From positions 1 to 33,926 of the forward strand of contig JAFLVE010000112.1 in NCBI GenBank assembly GCA_022511445.1: DNA of 33,926 nt. Reading direction: 5' to 3'. The first letter of the stretch is position 1; each line of letters opens with the position of its first letter. The position numbers were made by a program, and so were the translations under genes. The DNA comes from Clostridiales bacterium (lineage in GTDB: Bacteria > Bacillota > Clostridia > Christensenellales > Pumilibacteraceae). This document shows, piece after piece, positions 14,985 to 23,735 of the stretch. The notes beneath the pieces are model-generated. The model was not told the DNA's origin. It searched no databases and worked only from the letters and a program-made list of their open reading frames with translations.

Positions 14985-15665
14985 TTATATCAGCGCCTTG
15001 GAGATTTTTCCTATGGCGCGTTTTTCTATACGGGAGACGTACGAGCGGGATATACCGAGCTTTTCCGCCACCTCCGATTGAGTTTTTGCGTCCTCGCTCT
15101 CCAGTCCGTATCTTAACGAGATTACGGTGTATTCGTCGTCGGTAAGGGTGGATTTCATCACTTTTTTTACCTTTTCGAGTACGATATTGTTTTCTATCGC
15201 CTCAAAGTCGTTGTCGTCGCGCGTAATTACGTCCATAAGCACTATGTCGTTGCCGTCCTTGTCCTCGCTTACGGGCTCGTACAGACTAACCGTTTGGCGG
15301 TGCTTTTTGTTGGCGCGTATGTACATTAATATTTCGTTTTCTATGCATTTTGCCGCATAGGTTGTAAGCTGACAGCCTTTGCCGAACTCGAACGTTTCTA
15401 TGCCCTTTATAAGCCCTATGCTTCCAACGCTTATAAGGTCGTCCGCTTCGCCGGCGTTGCTGTATTTTTTTACAATGTGTGCGACGAGCCGAAGATTGTG
15501 CCTGACAAGTATGTCGTATGCGGCTTTATCGCCGTTTCTGTACTGTTCGAGATATCTTCTTTCCTCTTCGGGGGAAAGCGGCTTGGGAAAAGACCCGTTG
15601 TTGTTTACGAACGAGGTAAAAAAGAATATTCTCGACAGGAACGTCATAAACGATTCAATTATCAT
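14985..15665 (-). CDS. sigK: RNA polymerase sporulation sigma factor, sigma-K
   Basis: This sigma-70 family factor directs late mother-cell transcription in sporulation (coat, cortex and germination genes). Region 2 carries NLRLVAHIVKKY, DLISVGSIGLIKGIE and AAKCIENEILMYIR; the AHIVKKY wording favours sigma-K over sigma-E. Region 4.2 ends with LGISRSYVSRIEKRA. From the ATG at 15665 the protein has 226 aa. It opens with an 18-residue hydrophobic stretch before FVNNNGSFPKPLS, matching the cleavable pro-sequence of pro-sigma-K, whose cleavage site lies just before the equivalent of that motif. The upstream extension to 15791 is not homologous-looking. No good Shine-Dalgarno is seen; a GTG at 15674 or the ATG at 15647 are alternatives. 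GTCATAT on the minus strand (15703-15709) resembles a sigma-E -35 box, but its -10 is unconvincing. The gene is intact and not split by a skin element. Confidence 0.9.
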   Translation of the reverse strand: MIIESFMTFLSRIFFFTSFVNNNGSFPKPLSPEEERRYLEQYRNGDKAAYDILVRHNLRLVAHIVKKYSNAGEADDLISVGSIGLIKGIETFEFGKGCQLTTYAAKCIENEILMYIRANKKHRQTVSLYEPVSEDKDGNDIVLMDVITRDDNDFEAIENNIVLEKVKKVMKSTLTDDEYTVISLRYGLESEDAKTQSEVAEKLGISRSYVSRIEKRAIGKISKALI

Positions 15666-15785
15666 AATTAGCACCGAAACAAAATTGGAGTGGTTATCAT
15701 TTATATGACGAACGGTGTCGAATTTTGCCTGTCCGCGCTTGAATTTTACATATAATAATAAGGAATACAAAAACAGTAAAAATTC

Positions 15786-15814
15786 TTGCAATATGGGTAA
15801 TAATCTGTTACAAT
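15786..15814 (+). promoter_or_regulatory. Sigma-A promoter for the GT-C-like/comM/dprA/topA/trmFO run
   Basis: TTGCAA (15786-15791), a 17-nt spacer and TACAAT (15809-15814) with a TGT extended -10. The ribosome binding site AGAGGTGA is at 15821-15828. This promoter sits in the region divergent from sigK. Confidence 0.78.
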
Positions 15815-15835
15815 AGAAAAAGAGGTGATTTTATT

Positions 15836-17362
15836 TTGGAACTTTTGTCTGCAAACGGCGCTACGACCTCCGATATAATCGTTATCGTTTTTTTGGTTCT
15901 ACTCACGATCGGATGTATCGCGGCGCTCCCGTATTTTTTATGTAAGAATATCGACAATGACAAGCCTGTCGTTCACAAAAAAACGGCGCTTTTGATTATC
16001 CTTGCGGTGGGCTTGGTAATTCGCCTCGCTTTTTCATTGAGTATCCGCGGTTACCGCGAGGACTATAACGTTATACTTTCCATGTTCGACGATTTGAGTA
16101 AGTACGGAGTGGGTAAGTACTATACGGGAAACTTTGTCCACTGTCTGTACCCGATTGCGTACGTCGTGTATCTGCTTTTCGGCGGAATTTCCAATTTGAC
16201 GGGACTTACCACATTCTCTTCGCTCAGCGCACAGTTTATGGTAAAGCTTCCGCTTATTATATCCGACCTGCTTGCGGCGTTTGCAGTGTACAAAATAGCC
16301 AAAAAGTATTTTAACGAACGCGTGGCGTACGTGCTATGCGCGTTCGTATGCTTGTGCCCGATATTCTTTATGGGCTCGGTGGTGTGGACGACGCCCGCAA
16401 CGTTTACCGCAATGTTCGCTTGCTTTGCGCTTTACTGCCTTGTAAAAAAGAACTACGCCGCCATGATCGGGTTTGCGACCGCTTCGGCGTTTTCGTCTAA
16501 AGAGGGGATATACCTTTTCCCGGTATTTGCGGTTTTTTCGGTGTTTCACCTTGTACGCGCCGTATTTAATCTCCGCGCGTCAAAAAAATCGGGCGCCTCG
16601 TCTGCCGATTATAAGGCGCTGTTAAAGGGCGAGTGCAACGCCGTGATTTCCGTACCGCTAGGGTTTGTAGGATCGCTGCTTGTTGTATACCTGCTCGGTC
16701 TTACTATGTTTGCTTCTTACAGCTACAATCCGTTTACGTTTATTAACGAATTTTTGCTTTTGCCGCTTGTTACGTTCGACTTCTTCACGTACAACGGGCT
16801 CAGCATTTACGCCGTATTCAATCTAAACGGATCCGTGCCCAATACGAGATTCCCCGCGATACTGTTTGCGGTGCTGTTTGCGCTTATAATAACCGCAATC
16901 GTGAGCGTTGTATACTTTACAAAGCGCAACCGCGCAACGCTTGTTATGCTTGCGGCGTACTCCATGTTTACTCTTTCCGTATACTATCCGGGCGCGACGC
17001 CCGTAACGCTTACTGCGGCGCTGGTGCTGACGCTTGTCGCGTACGCGCTCGTCAAGGACAAGCGGTTGCTTACGATACTGTTTGTCGCGGGACTTGCTTA
17101 CGTGATAAATACGTCGAGCATCCTCGCGTGCGCGGGCTTCCTCGGCAATGCGGAAAACTTCTCTATTTCTGCGACGACCTTCTTTATGGACGGGAATTTG
17201 GCCACGGTGCCTATCGCTTGCTCGGCGGTTACGGTTCTTGCGCATTTGTACTTTACGCTTACTACCGTCAGTATCGGTACGACGGGAAACAAAAAGATGT
17301 TAAGACCTTGCGGCGGCTTCGGCGCGAGCGTAAAAGAGTTTTTTGCGAGAAAGGTGGATTAG
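15836..17362 (+). CDS. Polytopic membrane protein, GT-C glycosyltransferase-like
   Basis: The 508-aa product is mostly hydrophobic, with roughly 11-12 membrane segments, the first at about residues 14-36 and the second at 49-69. After the second helix the loop RGYREDYNVI (Glu75, Asp76) resembles the acidic motif in the first extracytoplasmic loop of GT-C enzymes (PMT/mannosyltransferase-like). These transfer sugars from polyprenyl-phosphate donors. That function is inference; no specific family was recognised with certainty. The TTG start is set by AGAGGTGA seven bases upstream. The stop lies one base before the comM start, so the genes form one transcript. Alternative: an uncharacterised lipid-linked sugar ligase or flippase. 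Confidence 0.65.
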   Translation: MELLSANGATTSDIIVIVFLVLLTIGCIAALPYFLCKNIDNDKPVVHKKTALLIILAVGLVIRLAFSLSIRGYREDYNVILSMFDDLSKYGVGKYYTGNFVHCLYPIAYVVYLLFGGISNLTGLTTFSSLSAQFMVKLPLIISDLLAAFAVYKIAKKYFNERVAYVLCAFVCLCPIFFMGSVVWTTPATFTAMFACFALYCLVKKNYAAMIGFATASAFSSKEGIYLFPVFAVFSVFHLVRAVFNLRASKKSGASSADYKALLKGECNAVISVPLGFVGSLLVVYLLGLTMFASYSYNPFTFINEFLLLPLVTFDFFTYNGLSIYAVFNLNGSVPNTRFPAILFAVLFALIITAIVSVVYFTKRNRATLVMLAAYSMFTLSVYYPGATPVTLTAALVLTLVAYALVKDKRLLTILFVAGLAYVINTSSILACAGFLGNAENFSISATTFFMDGNLATVPIACSAVTVLAHLYFTLTTVSIGTTGNKKMLRPCGGFGASVKEFFARKVD

Positions 17363-17363
17363 G

Positions 17364-18908
17364 TTGTTATCGAGGATAAAAAGCTACGCCCTCGACGGAT
17401 TGAGGGGTTACAGTGTTTCGGTGGAAGTTGATATCAGCCCCGGAGTTCCCGCGGTTGATATAGTCGGGCTTCCCGACACCGCGGTTAAGGAATCGAGCGA
17501 ACGCGTTCACTCCGCAATCAAAAACAGCGGGTTTTATTTTTCTCCGCGCAGAATAACGGTAAATCTTGCGCCGGCACACACGAAAAAAGGTGGGTCGGCT
17601 TTCGATCTTGCGATTGCTCTCGGAATGCTCGTTTCGACGGAGCAGGCAGGCGTCGACGATAACAAAAAACCGCTCTCCTCGGTAAGCGACTGTGTTTTTC
17701 TCGGCGAGCTGTCGCTGTCCGGCGAGGTCAGAAAGATTAACGGCGTAATGCCGATACTTATTTCCGCCAAAGAGCGCGGGATTAATAAAATCGTCATTCC
17801 TTACGGCAATGCAAACGAAGCAAGATACATACAGGGCATTGAAGTTTACGCGGTAAAAACTCTTCGCGAGGCAGTCGATATTATTAACGGAGTTCCCGCC
17901 GTTCCCGTAGAAAAGAGCGATATCGTTATAGGAAGCTCGACCTCTGCCGGTGAGGACCTTAAGTTTGTTAAAGGTCAGTATTCGGCAAAACGCGCTTTGG
18001 AGATTGCCGCGGCGGGCGGACACAATATGATTATGATAGGTGCGCCCGGCGGCGGAAAGACCATGCTCGCAAAGTGTATTCCCGGTATTCTTCCCGATAT
18101 GACCGAGGCGGAGGCGCTCGAAACGACAAAGATTCATTCTGTGGCGGGAATACTCGACGATTCGGTAGGTATCGTTACAGTGCGCCCGTTTCGCAGTCCG
18201 CATCACACGGCAAGCAAAATCGCGCTTACGGGCGGCGGCTCGACTTCGCACCCGGGCGAGATTAGCTTTGCACATAACGGCGTTCTGTTTTTGGACGAGC
18301 TGCCCGAATATCCGCGTGCCGTGCTCGAGATACTTCGTCAGCCGCTTGAGGACGGCGTAATCACTGTATCGCGCGCCGCAAGGACTGTGGAGTATCCCGC
18401 AAACTTTATGCTTGTCGCCAGCATGAATCCGTGCCCGTGCGGTTATTACGGCTCCGCCACTCACGATTGCTCGTGCACGCCGGCGCAGATACAAAAGTAT
18501 ATGGGCAGAATTTCCGGTCCGCTCCTTGACCGAATAGACATTCACGTCGAGGTGGACGAGGTGCGTTACGACGAGCTTACCTCTTCCGAAAATGCCGAGA
18601 GCTCAAACGACGTAAAGGAAAGAGTAAATGCGGCGAGAAAGCTGCAAACGGCAAGGTTTAAAGGCTCGCAGGTGCATTCCAATTCGAAAATGACCTCCGA
18701 AATGATAAAAACGCACTGTGCGCTCGACGCTTCGGGCGAGAGGATTTTATCCAAAGCGTTTGAAAAACTCGGGTTTTCGGCGCGGGCTTATACGCGCATA
18801 CTCAAGGTTGCGCGCACCGTTGCCGACCTTGACGGCAATCCCAAGATAGAAAGCAAGCACGTTGCGGAAGCAATCATGTACAGATCCCTCGATAAGGCGG
18901 TAAGATAA
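17364..18908 (+). CDS. comM: YifB/ComM family Mg-chelatase-like AAA+ ATPase
   Basis: The 514-aa protein has an N-terminal LonC-like domain (VEVDISPGVPAVDIVGLPD, then VNLAPAHTKKGGSAFDLAIA). A Mg-chelatase AAA+ domain follows with Walker A GAPGGGKT at 226-233 and Walker B FLDELPE near 309. The Cys-rich MNPCPCGYYG...CSCTP segment and GPLLDRIDIHVEV also match the family. In Vibrio and Haemophilus ComM is a hexameric helicase that drives branch migration during transformation. Start choice: the TTG at 17364 has AGGTGG six bases upstream and gives the usual short N-terminus. The upstream TTG at 17343 would overlap the previous gene. It directly abuts dprA, another transformation/recombination gene. 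Confidence 0.9.
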   Translation: MLSRIKSYALDGLRGYSVSVEVDISPGVPAVDIVGLPDTAVKESSERVHSAIKNSGFYFSPRRITVNLAPAHTKKGGSAFDLAIALGMLVSTEQAGVDDNKKPLSSVSDCVFLGELSLSGEVRKINGVMPILISAKERGINKIVIPYGNANEARYIQGIEVYAVKTLREAVDIINGVPAVPVEKSDIVIGSSTSAGEDLKFVKGQYSAKRALEIAAAGGHNMIMIGAPGGGKTMLAKCIPGILPDMTEAEALETTKIHSVAGILDDSVGIVTVRPFRSPHHTASKIALTGGGSTSHPGEISFAHNGVLFLDELPEYPRAVLEILRQPLEDGVITVSRAARTVEYPANFMLVASMNPCPCGYYGSATHDCSCTPAQIQKYMGRISGPLLDRIDIHVEVDEVRYDELTSSENAESSNDVKERVNAARKLQTARFKGSQVHSNSKMTSEMIKTHCALDASGERILSKAFEKLGFSARAYTRILKVARTVADLDGNPKIESKHVAEAIMYRSLDKAVR

Positions 18909-19973
18909 ATGCTTCTGTCCGATATATATCTTTGGCTTTCGTATTCGGGAATTTCCACTCGTAAGCTTAACAGACTTCTCGAGCAAATATCTCCCACTAA
19001 GCTTTGGGACAGCTTTGCGGAGGAAACCAAGCTCAATCTTGACGATAAAACTTTTTCGGTGCTTAAGCGCACCCGCAACGAAGAATACATTCAAAAGATA
19101 AAGTACTACCTCGAAGCTAACCATATCGAATACGTAACGCGCGCAGATCCGCTTTTTCCTGCGAGCTTGTCCGAGCGGGAGGTCGATCCGCCGCTTGCGC
19201 TTTATTATAAAGGCGATATTCATCTTGCCCGCGGCGACAAAAACCTTGCGGTAGTGGGGACGCGCCGCGCCTCTCCGTACGGCAAGTACGCGACCGAAAA
19301 GATAGTAAAAGAGCTTGCCTCCGCAGGCTTTACGATAGTAAGCGGACTTGCTACGGGGATAGACGGGTTTGCTCACGCGTCGACTCTCGAGGCGGGCGGA
19401 AAGACGATTGCCGTACTCGGAAGCGGAATGAATAACGTTACGCCGGTAAGCAATTTGGCGCTTTTCGATAAGATTTGTAAGGACGGGCTTGTGCTGAGCG
19501 AATATCCGCCCGACGTTCACGGCTCGGTGTATACTTTTCCGCAGCGTAACCGTATAATAAGCGGGCTGAGTAAAGGCGTGCTTGTTGTGGAGGCGGCGGA
19601 AAAGAGTGGCGCGCTCATTACGGCGGACTGCGCGCTCGAGCAGGGCAAGGACGTGTTTGCCGTACCCGGCGATATAGACAAGCCGCGTTCCGTCGGCACA
19701 AACAAGCTTATTAAGCAGGGCGGAATCGCGGTGACAAGCGCCGTCGATATACTCGACTACTACGGCGCCGCGCCAAACACAAAACCGCAGGCGATAGCGC
19801 TTGATTTTACAGAGCAGCGCGTAATGGATATACTGTCGGGCGGGGAGAAGACGTTTGATTCGCTTGTCGAAAAATGCGGCTTGTCCGTGTCCGAGCTGAA
19901 TAAAGCGCTTTCAATGCTTATGATATACGGACTTGTACACGAGAAATCGAAAAATCTATTTACGGCATCTTAA
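18909..19973 (+). CDS. dprA: DNA processing protein DprA (Smf)
   Basis: The 354-aa protein binds incoming single-stranded DNA and loads RecA in natural transformation. It has an N-terminal SAM-like segment (residues 1-70). The Rossmann-like core carries VVGTRRAS (115-122), SGLATGID (145-152) and PQRNRIISGL (211-220). A C-terminal winged-helix domain lies at about 285-350. The usual G.D..YP.EN motif reads GSGMNNVTPVSN here, a mild departure. The ATG begins immediately after the comM stop, which means translational coupling. DprA also occurs in bacteria not known to be competent, so its presence with comM does not prove competence. Confidence 0.93.
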   Translation: MLLSDIYLWLSYSGISTRKLNRLLEQISPTKLWDSFAEETKLNLDDKTFSVLKRTRNEEYIQKIKYYLEANHIEYVTRADPLFPASLSEREVDPPLALYYKGDIHLARGDKNLAVVGTRRASPYGKYATEKIVKELASAGFTIVSGLATGIDGFAHASTLEAGGKTIAVLGSGMNNVTPVSNLALFDKICKDGLVLSEYPPDVHGSVYTFPQRNRIISGLSKGVLVVEAAEKSGALITADCALEQGKDVFAVPGDIDKPRSVGTNKLIKQGGIAVTSAVDILDYYGAAPNTKPQAIALDFTEQRVMDILSGGEKTFDSLVEKCGLSVSELNKALSMLMIYGLVHEKSKNLFTAS

Positions 19974-19985
19974 AGGAGAGAGAGT

Positions 19986-22385
19986 ATGAATCTTGTTATT
20001 ATCGAGGGTATAGGAAAGCTCGAAACCGTCCAAAAGTATTTGGGCTCGGGCTACAAGGTGTTCGCTACGGGCGGACACGTAAGGGATTTGCCGTCCAAGC
20101 GGCTTGCGGTCGACGTTAACAACGAGTTCGAGCCGACCTACGTAATTATGGATGACAAGAAGGAAACGGTAGAACGCTTACGTTCCGCCGCGGCGTCCGC
20201 GCAAAAGGTGCTTCTTGCAACCGACCCCGACCGTGAGGGCGAAGCTATATCCTGGCACGTTGCGACCCTTCTTAACATTCCCGAAAACTCCCCGGTAAGA
20301 ATCGAGTTTAACGAGATAAGCAAGACCGCCGTTCAAAACGCGCTTAAACACCCGCGCGCTATCGATAAAAAGCTTGTCGACGCGCAACAGGCGCGAAGAG
20401 TTTTGGACAGACTCGTCGGATACAAGGTTTCGCCAATAATCTGCAAAAAGATTCAAAGCAACCTAAGCGCGGGCAGGGTGCAGTCCGTAACGCTCCGCCT
20501 AATAGTCGACAGGGAGCGCGAGATTCGCGCTTTCGTGCCCGAGGAATACTGGAGCTTTTTTGCCCTTCTTTCCGCCTCGAACGGCGATAAGATTAAGGCG
20601 GCGCTTGTCGGCTGCGGCGGGGAAAAGGTTAAGCTGTCGTGCGAGAGCGACGTAGAAAAGGTAAAGTCCGATCTTGTAGGTGCGAGCTACGTCGTTTCCG
20701 ACGTAAAAAAGAGCGTAACAAAGTCCCACCCGTTCGCACCGTTTATAACCTCCACTATGCAGCAGGACGCGCTCAATAAGCTTGGAATGAGTTTAAAGCA
20801 GACTTCGCTTGCGGCGCAGCAGCTTTACGAGGGAGTAGATTTGCCGGGCGAAGGCAAGGTTGCGCTTATTACGTACATTCGTACCGACTCGACGCGCGTT
20901 TCCGCAGAGGCTATTACCGCGGCGCGGGAGTATATCGACAAAAACTTCGGGGCTGACTACCTTCCCGAAAAGCCCAATTATTATGCGTCCAAAAAGAGCG
21001 CACAGGACGCGCACGAAGCAATCCGCCCGATTACGCTCGACAAAACCCCGCAGAGCGTTCGCGCTCACTTAAATAAATATCAATACGCGCTTTACGACCT
21101 TATTTACAAGCGTTTTCTTGCCAGCCAGATGTCCGACGCAACGTATAACTCGATGACCGTCGATATTGCGGCAAAAGATTACGAGTTCCGCGTTACGGCG
21201 CGCACTCCGCTGTTTGACGGATTTACTAAGGTTTACGCCGTGGAAAGTAAGGCGGACAAGGACGAGATTACCGTCAAGGTCCCCGATCTTAACGTAGGCG
21301 ACAAGCTCGGTTTTATCAAGTTCGAGCACGAACAGAAGTTTACAAAGCCGCCCGCAAGGTATACGGAGGCGAGCCTTGTAAAGGCAATGGAGGAGCGCGG
21401 TATAGGCAGACCCGCAACGTACACTCCCACGGTGTCACTTCTCTTTACCCGCAAGTACGTTTCCCGCGAGCAAAAGGCCATTGTCCCCACACAGCTCGGC
21501 GAGGACGTTACCGATATGCTTGTAAAATACTTCCCCGAGATAATGAACGTAGATTTCACCGCAAAAATGGAGAGCGACCTCGACGGAATAGAGGAAAACG
21601 GTATCAAATGGCAAAACGTGGTTTCGGAGTTTTACGACGGCTTCGAGGATAGGGTAAAGGCGGCGAGAGAGGACGATTACACTCTTAAAGCGCCCGACGA
21701 GGTAACGGACCATGTCTGCGAAAAGTGCGGCGCAAAAATGGTTATCAAAACGGGCAAGAACGGCAGATTTCTCGCGTGTCCCAATTATCCTAAGTGCAAA
21801 AACACAAAGGATATCGACGACAACGGGAATATCGTCGAGCACCCCCAAGAATCGGCGTCGAACGTGGTTTGCGAAAAGTGCGGCGCGACTATGGTTTTAA
21901 AAACGGGCAAGTTCGGCAAGTTCCTCGCATGCCCCAATTACCCCAAGTGCAAAAACACTAAAACGCTTGACGAAAACGGCAACGTCGTTCCGCCCAAGCC
22001 CGTCGAGCAGTCCGACGTGGTTTGCGAAAAATGCGGCGCTACCATGATTGTAAAGACGGGAAGATTCGGCAAGTTCCTCGCATGCCCCAATTACCCCAAA
22101 TGCAAAAATATCGTCAATCTCGATAAAAAGGAGGAGGATTCGAGACCGCTTCCCAATTGTCCAAAGTGCGGGAAACCGCTTAAAAAGATAGTTAAAGGCC
22201 GTTCGACTTTCTACGGTTGCACGGGATATCCCTCTTGCGACTTTGCTCTCTCGTCGAGACCTACGGGCGAAAAGTGCCCCGAGTGCGGCTCCCTCCTCGT
22301 AGAAAAAACGGGTAAAAACGGCGATTCCGTTAAATGCTCGAATAAAGAATGTAAGTATAAAAGTAACGTAGTAGGCAATGACTGA
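19986..22385 (+). CDS. topA: DNA topoisomerase I (type IA) with five C-terminal zinc ribbons
   Basis: The 799-aa enzyme relaxes negative supercoils. The Toprim domain carries GHVRDLPSK (30-38) and DPDREGEA (80-87). The catalytic Tyr297 sits in ITYIRTDSTRVS. A linker is followed by five zinc-ribbon units, beginning near residues 577, 628, 679, 724 and 763. The first three are near-copies with a 153-bp period (CEKCGA, then FLACPNYPKCKN). The canonical N-terminal ESPAKAKT motif reads EGIGKLET: the catalytic Glu7 and the Lys are kept but the Ser-Pro-Ala is replaced. AAAGGAG lies seven bases before the ATG. The stop overlaps the trmFO start by 8 nt. Confidence 0.95.
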   Translation: MNLVIIEGIGKLETVQKYLGSGYKVFATGGHVRDLPSKRLAVDVNNEFEPTYVIMDDKKETVERLRSAAASAQKVLLATDPDREGEAISWHVATLLNIPENSPVRIEFNEISKTAVQNALKHPRAIDKKLVDAQQARRVLDRLVGYKVSPIICKKIQSNLSAGRVQSVTLRLIVDREREIRAFVPEEYWSFFALLSASNGDKIKAALVGCGGEKVKLSCESDVEKVKSDLVGASYVVSDVKKSVTKSHPFAPFITSTMQQDALNKLGMSLKQTSLAAQQLYEGVDLPGEGKVALITYIRTDSTRVSAEAITAAREYIDKNFGADYLPEKPNYYASKKSAQDAHEAIRPITLDKTPQSVRAHLNKYQYALYDLIYKRFLASQMSDATYNSMTVDIAAKDYEFRVTARTPLFDGFTKVYAVESKADKDEITVKVPDLNVGDKLGFIKFEHEQKFTKPPARYTEASLVKAMEERGIGRPATYTPTVSLLFTRKYVSREQKAIVPTQLGEDVTDMLVKYFPEIMNVDFTAKMESDLDGIEENGIKWQNVVSEFYDGFEDRVKAAREDDYTLKAPDEVTDHVCEKCGAKMVIKTGKNGRFLACPNYPKCKNTKDIDDNGNIVEHPQESASNVVCEKCGATMVLKTGKFGKFLACPNYPKCKNTKTLDENGNVVPPKPVEQSDVVCEKCGATMIVKTGRFGKFLACPNYPKCKNIVNLDKKEEDSRPLPNCPKCGKPLKKIVKGRSTFYGCTGYPSCDFALSSRPTGEKCPECGSLLVEKTGKNGDSVKCSNKECKYKSNVVGND
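21717..22135 (+). repeat. Three tandem zinc-ribbon units within topA
   Basis: The first Cys codon of units 1-3 lies at 21717, 21870 and 22023, an exact 153-bp (51-codon) period. Units 2 and 3 share a perfect direct repeat of about 35 bp (starting at 21912 and 22065), so this looks like recent duplication or gene conversion inside the gene. Confidence 0.85.
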
Positions 22386-23658
22386 TAAAGCGGTTAACAT
22401 TATAGGCGGCGGTCTTGCGGGATGCGAGGCGGCGCTGTATCTATCCCGCCGAGGAGTAAAAGTCAATCTGTTTGAGGCGAAGCCAGTTTGGCGATCGGCG
22501 GCGCACAAAAGCGACAACCTCGCCGAAATTGTGTGCTCTAATTCGCTCAAAAGCGTTCTTCCCACCACCGCAAGCGGCGCGCTTAAAAACGAGATTTTTC
22601 ACTTGGGCGGTACTCTTCTCGAAATTGCAAAAGAGACAGCCGTTCCGGCGGGCGGCGCGCTTGCCGTAGATCGCGAGGAGTTTTCCTCGCGCGTTACAGA
22701 ACGGATAAAAAACAGTAATAATATTAACATCGTAAGCGAAGTCGTCGAGCGGTTTGATACGGACGAAGTCACTTTGGTGTGCGCGGGTCCCGTGTGTCAT
22801 GATAAGCTTGCAAGCTATATCGGCGAACTGACGGGCGAACAATCGTTATCGTTTTTCGACGCCGCCGCGCCCATTATAACCGCGGAAAGCGTCGATATGG
22901 ATTACGCGTTTTTCGGGGCGCGGTACGGTAAGGGCGGTGACGATTATCTTAACTGCCCGATGAGTAAGGACGAGTACCTCGCTTTTTACGACGCGCTTAT
23001 TAATGCCGAGCGCGCAAAGGATGAGGTAACGGGCGTGTTCGAAGGATGTATGCCCGTAGAGGTTATGGCGTCACGCGGCGTTGACGCGCTACGTTACGGT
23101 CCGCTCCGTCCCGTGGGCTTCGACAAAAAGTATTACGCCGTTTTGCAGCTCAGAAAGGAAAACGTTTTTAGCACGCTTTATAACCTTGTCGGCTTCCAAA
23201 CCAATCTAAAATTCGGTGAACAAAAGCGCGTGTTTTCCATGATTCCCGCACTTAAGAATATGGAGATTGTGCGCTACGGCGTTATGCACAGAAACACCTT
23301 TATAAACGCGCCCAAAGCGATAAACGCCGACTTGCGACTTAAAAAATATCCTAACGTTTTTATCGCCGGACAGCTTTGCGGCGTGGAAGGGTACGTGGAA
23401 AGTATCGCGACCGGGCTTGTCGCCGCGATAAACGCAGAGCGTTTTATTAACGGGGCGGCGACGGTTATACCGCCCGAGGAGACGGTAATCGGCGCGCTGC
23501 TTAGATATATAGCCACTCCCAATTCCGATTTTCAGCCGATGAATGCAAACTTCGGAATCCTGCCGTCTATCGGAGGGAAAAAGGCGGACAGAAAGCTCGC
23601 GTATTACAACAGAAGCGACGGGGCGATACAAAACTTTGTAAAAAGTGCGCTGTCATAA
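22378..23658 (+). CDS. trmFO: Methylenetetrahydrofolate-tRNA-(uracil-5-)-methyltransferase TrmFO
   Basis: This 426-aa FAD enzyme makes m5U54 in the tRNA T-loop using methylene-tetrahydrofolate as carbon donor. The dinucleotide-binding motif IIGGGLAGCEAALYL is at residues 8-22. The family-specific block AAHKSDNLAEIVCSNSLKS follows at about 41-60. Later family motifs are GCMPVEVMASRG, LRPVGF and a C-terminal AGQLCGVEGYVESIATGL. The length is slightly below the usual 430-450. The ATG overlaps the topA stop. The folate donor is also the product of GlyA, encoded further along. topA-trmFO adjacency is typical of Firmicutes. Confidence 0.95.
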   Translation: MTDKAVNIIGGGLAGCEAALYLSRRGVKVNLFEAKPVWRSAAHKSDNLAEIVCSNSLKSVLPTTASGALKNEIFHLGGTLLEIAKETAVPAGGALAVDREEFSSRVTERIKNSNNINIVSEVVERFDTDEVTLVCAGPVCHDKLASYIGELTGEQSLSFFDAAAPIITAESVDMDYAFFGARYGKGGDDYLNCPMSKDEYLAFYDALINAERAKDEVTGVFEGCMPVEVMASRGVDALRYGPLRPVGFDKKYYAVLQLRKENVFSTLYNLVGFQTNLKFGEQKRVFSMIPALKNMEIVRYGVMHRNTFINAPKAINADLRLKKYPNVFIAGQLCGVEGYVESIATGLVAAINAERFINGAATVIPPEETVIGALLRYIATPNSDFQPMNANFGILPSIGGKKADRKLAYYNRSDGAIQNFVKSALS

Positions 23659-23683
23659 CGGTGATTTTTGCGACTAAATTCAT

Positions 23684-23712
23684 TTGTCAAGATACAAACG
23701 ATGTGATATAAT
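23684..23712 (+). promoter_or_regulatory. Sigma-A promoter of the hslV-hslU-hisS-aspS-glyA run
   Basis: TTGTCA (23684-23689), a 17-nt spacer and TATAAT (23707-23712) with a TGA extended -10. The ribosome binding site AAGGAG is at 23722-23727. I see no CIRCE inverted repeat here, so heat control by HrcA is not supported. Confidence 0.85.
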
Positions 23713-23735
23713 TAAATCAATAAGGAGAGTGCATT

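Noticed and set aside
23659-23735. CIRCE or CtsR operator before hslV
   Set aside because: A GAGTGC hexamer is present near the ribosome binding site, but the matching inverted arm and the CtsR direct repeat are absent.
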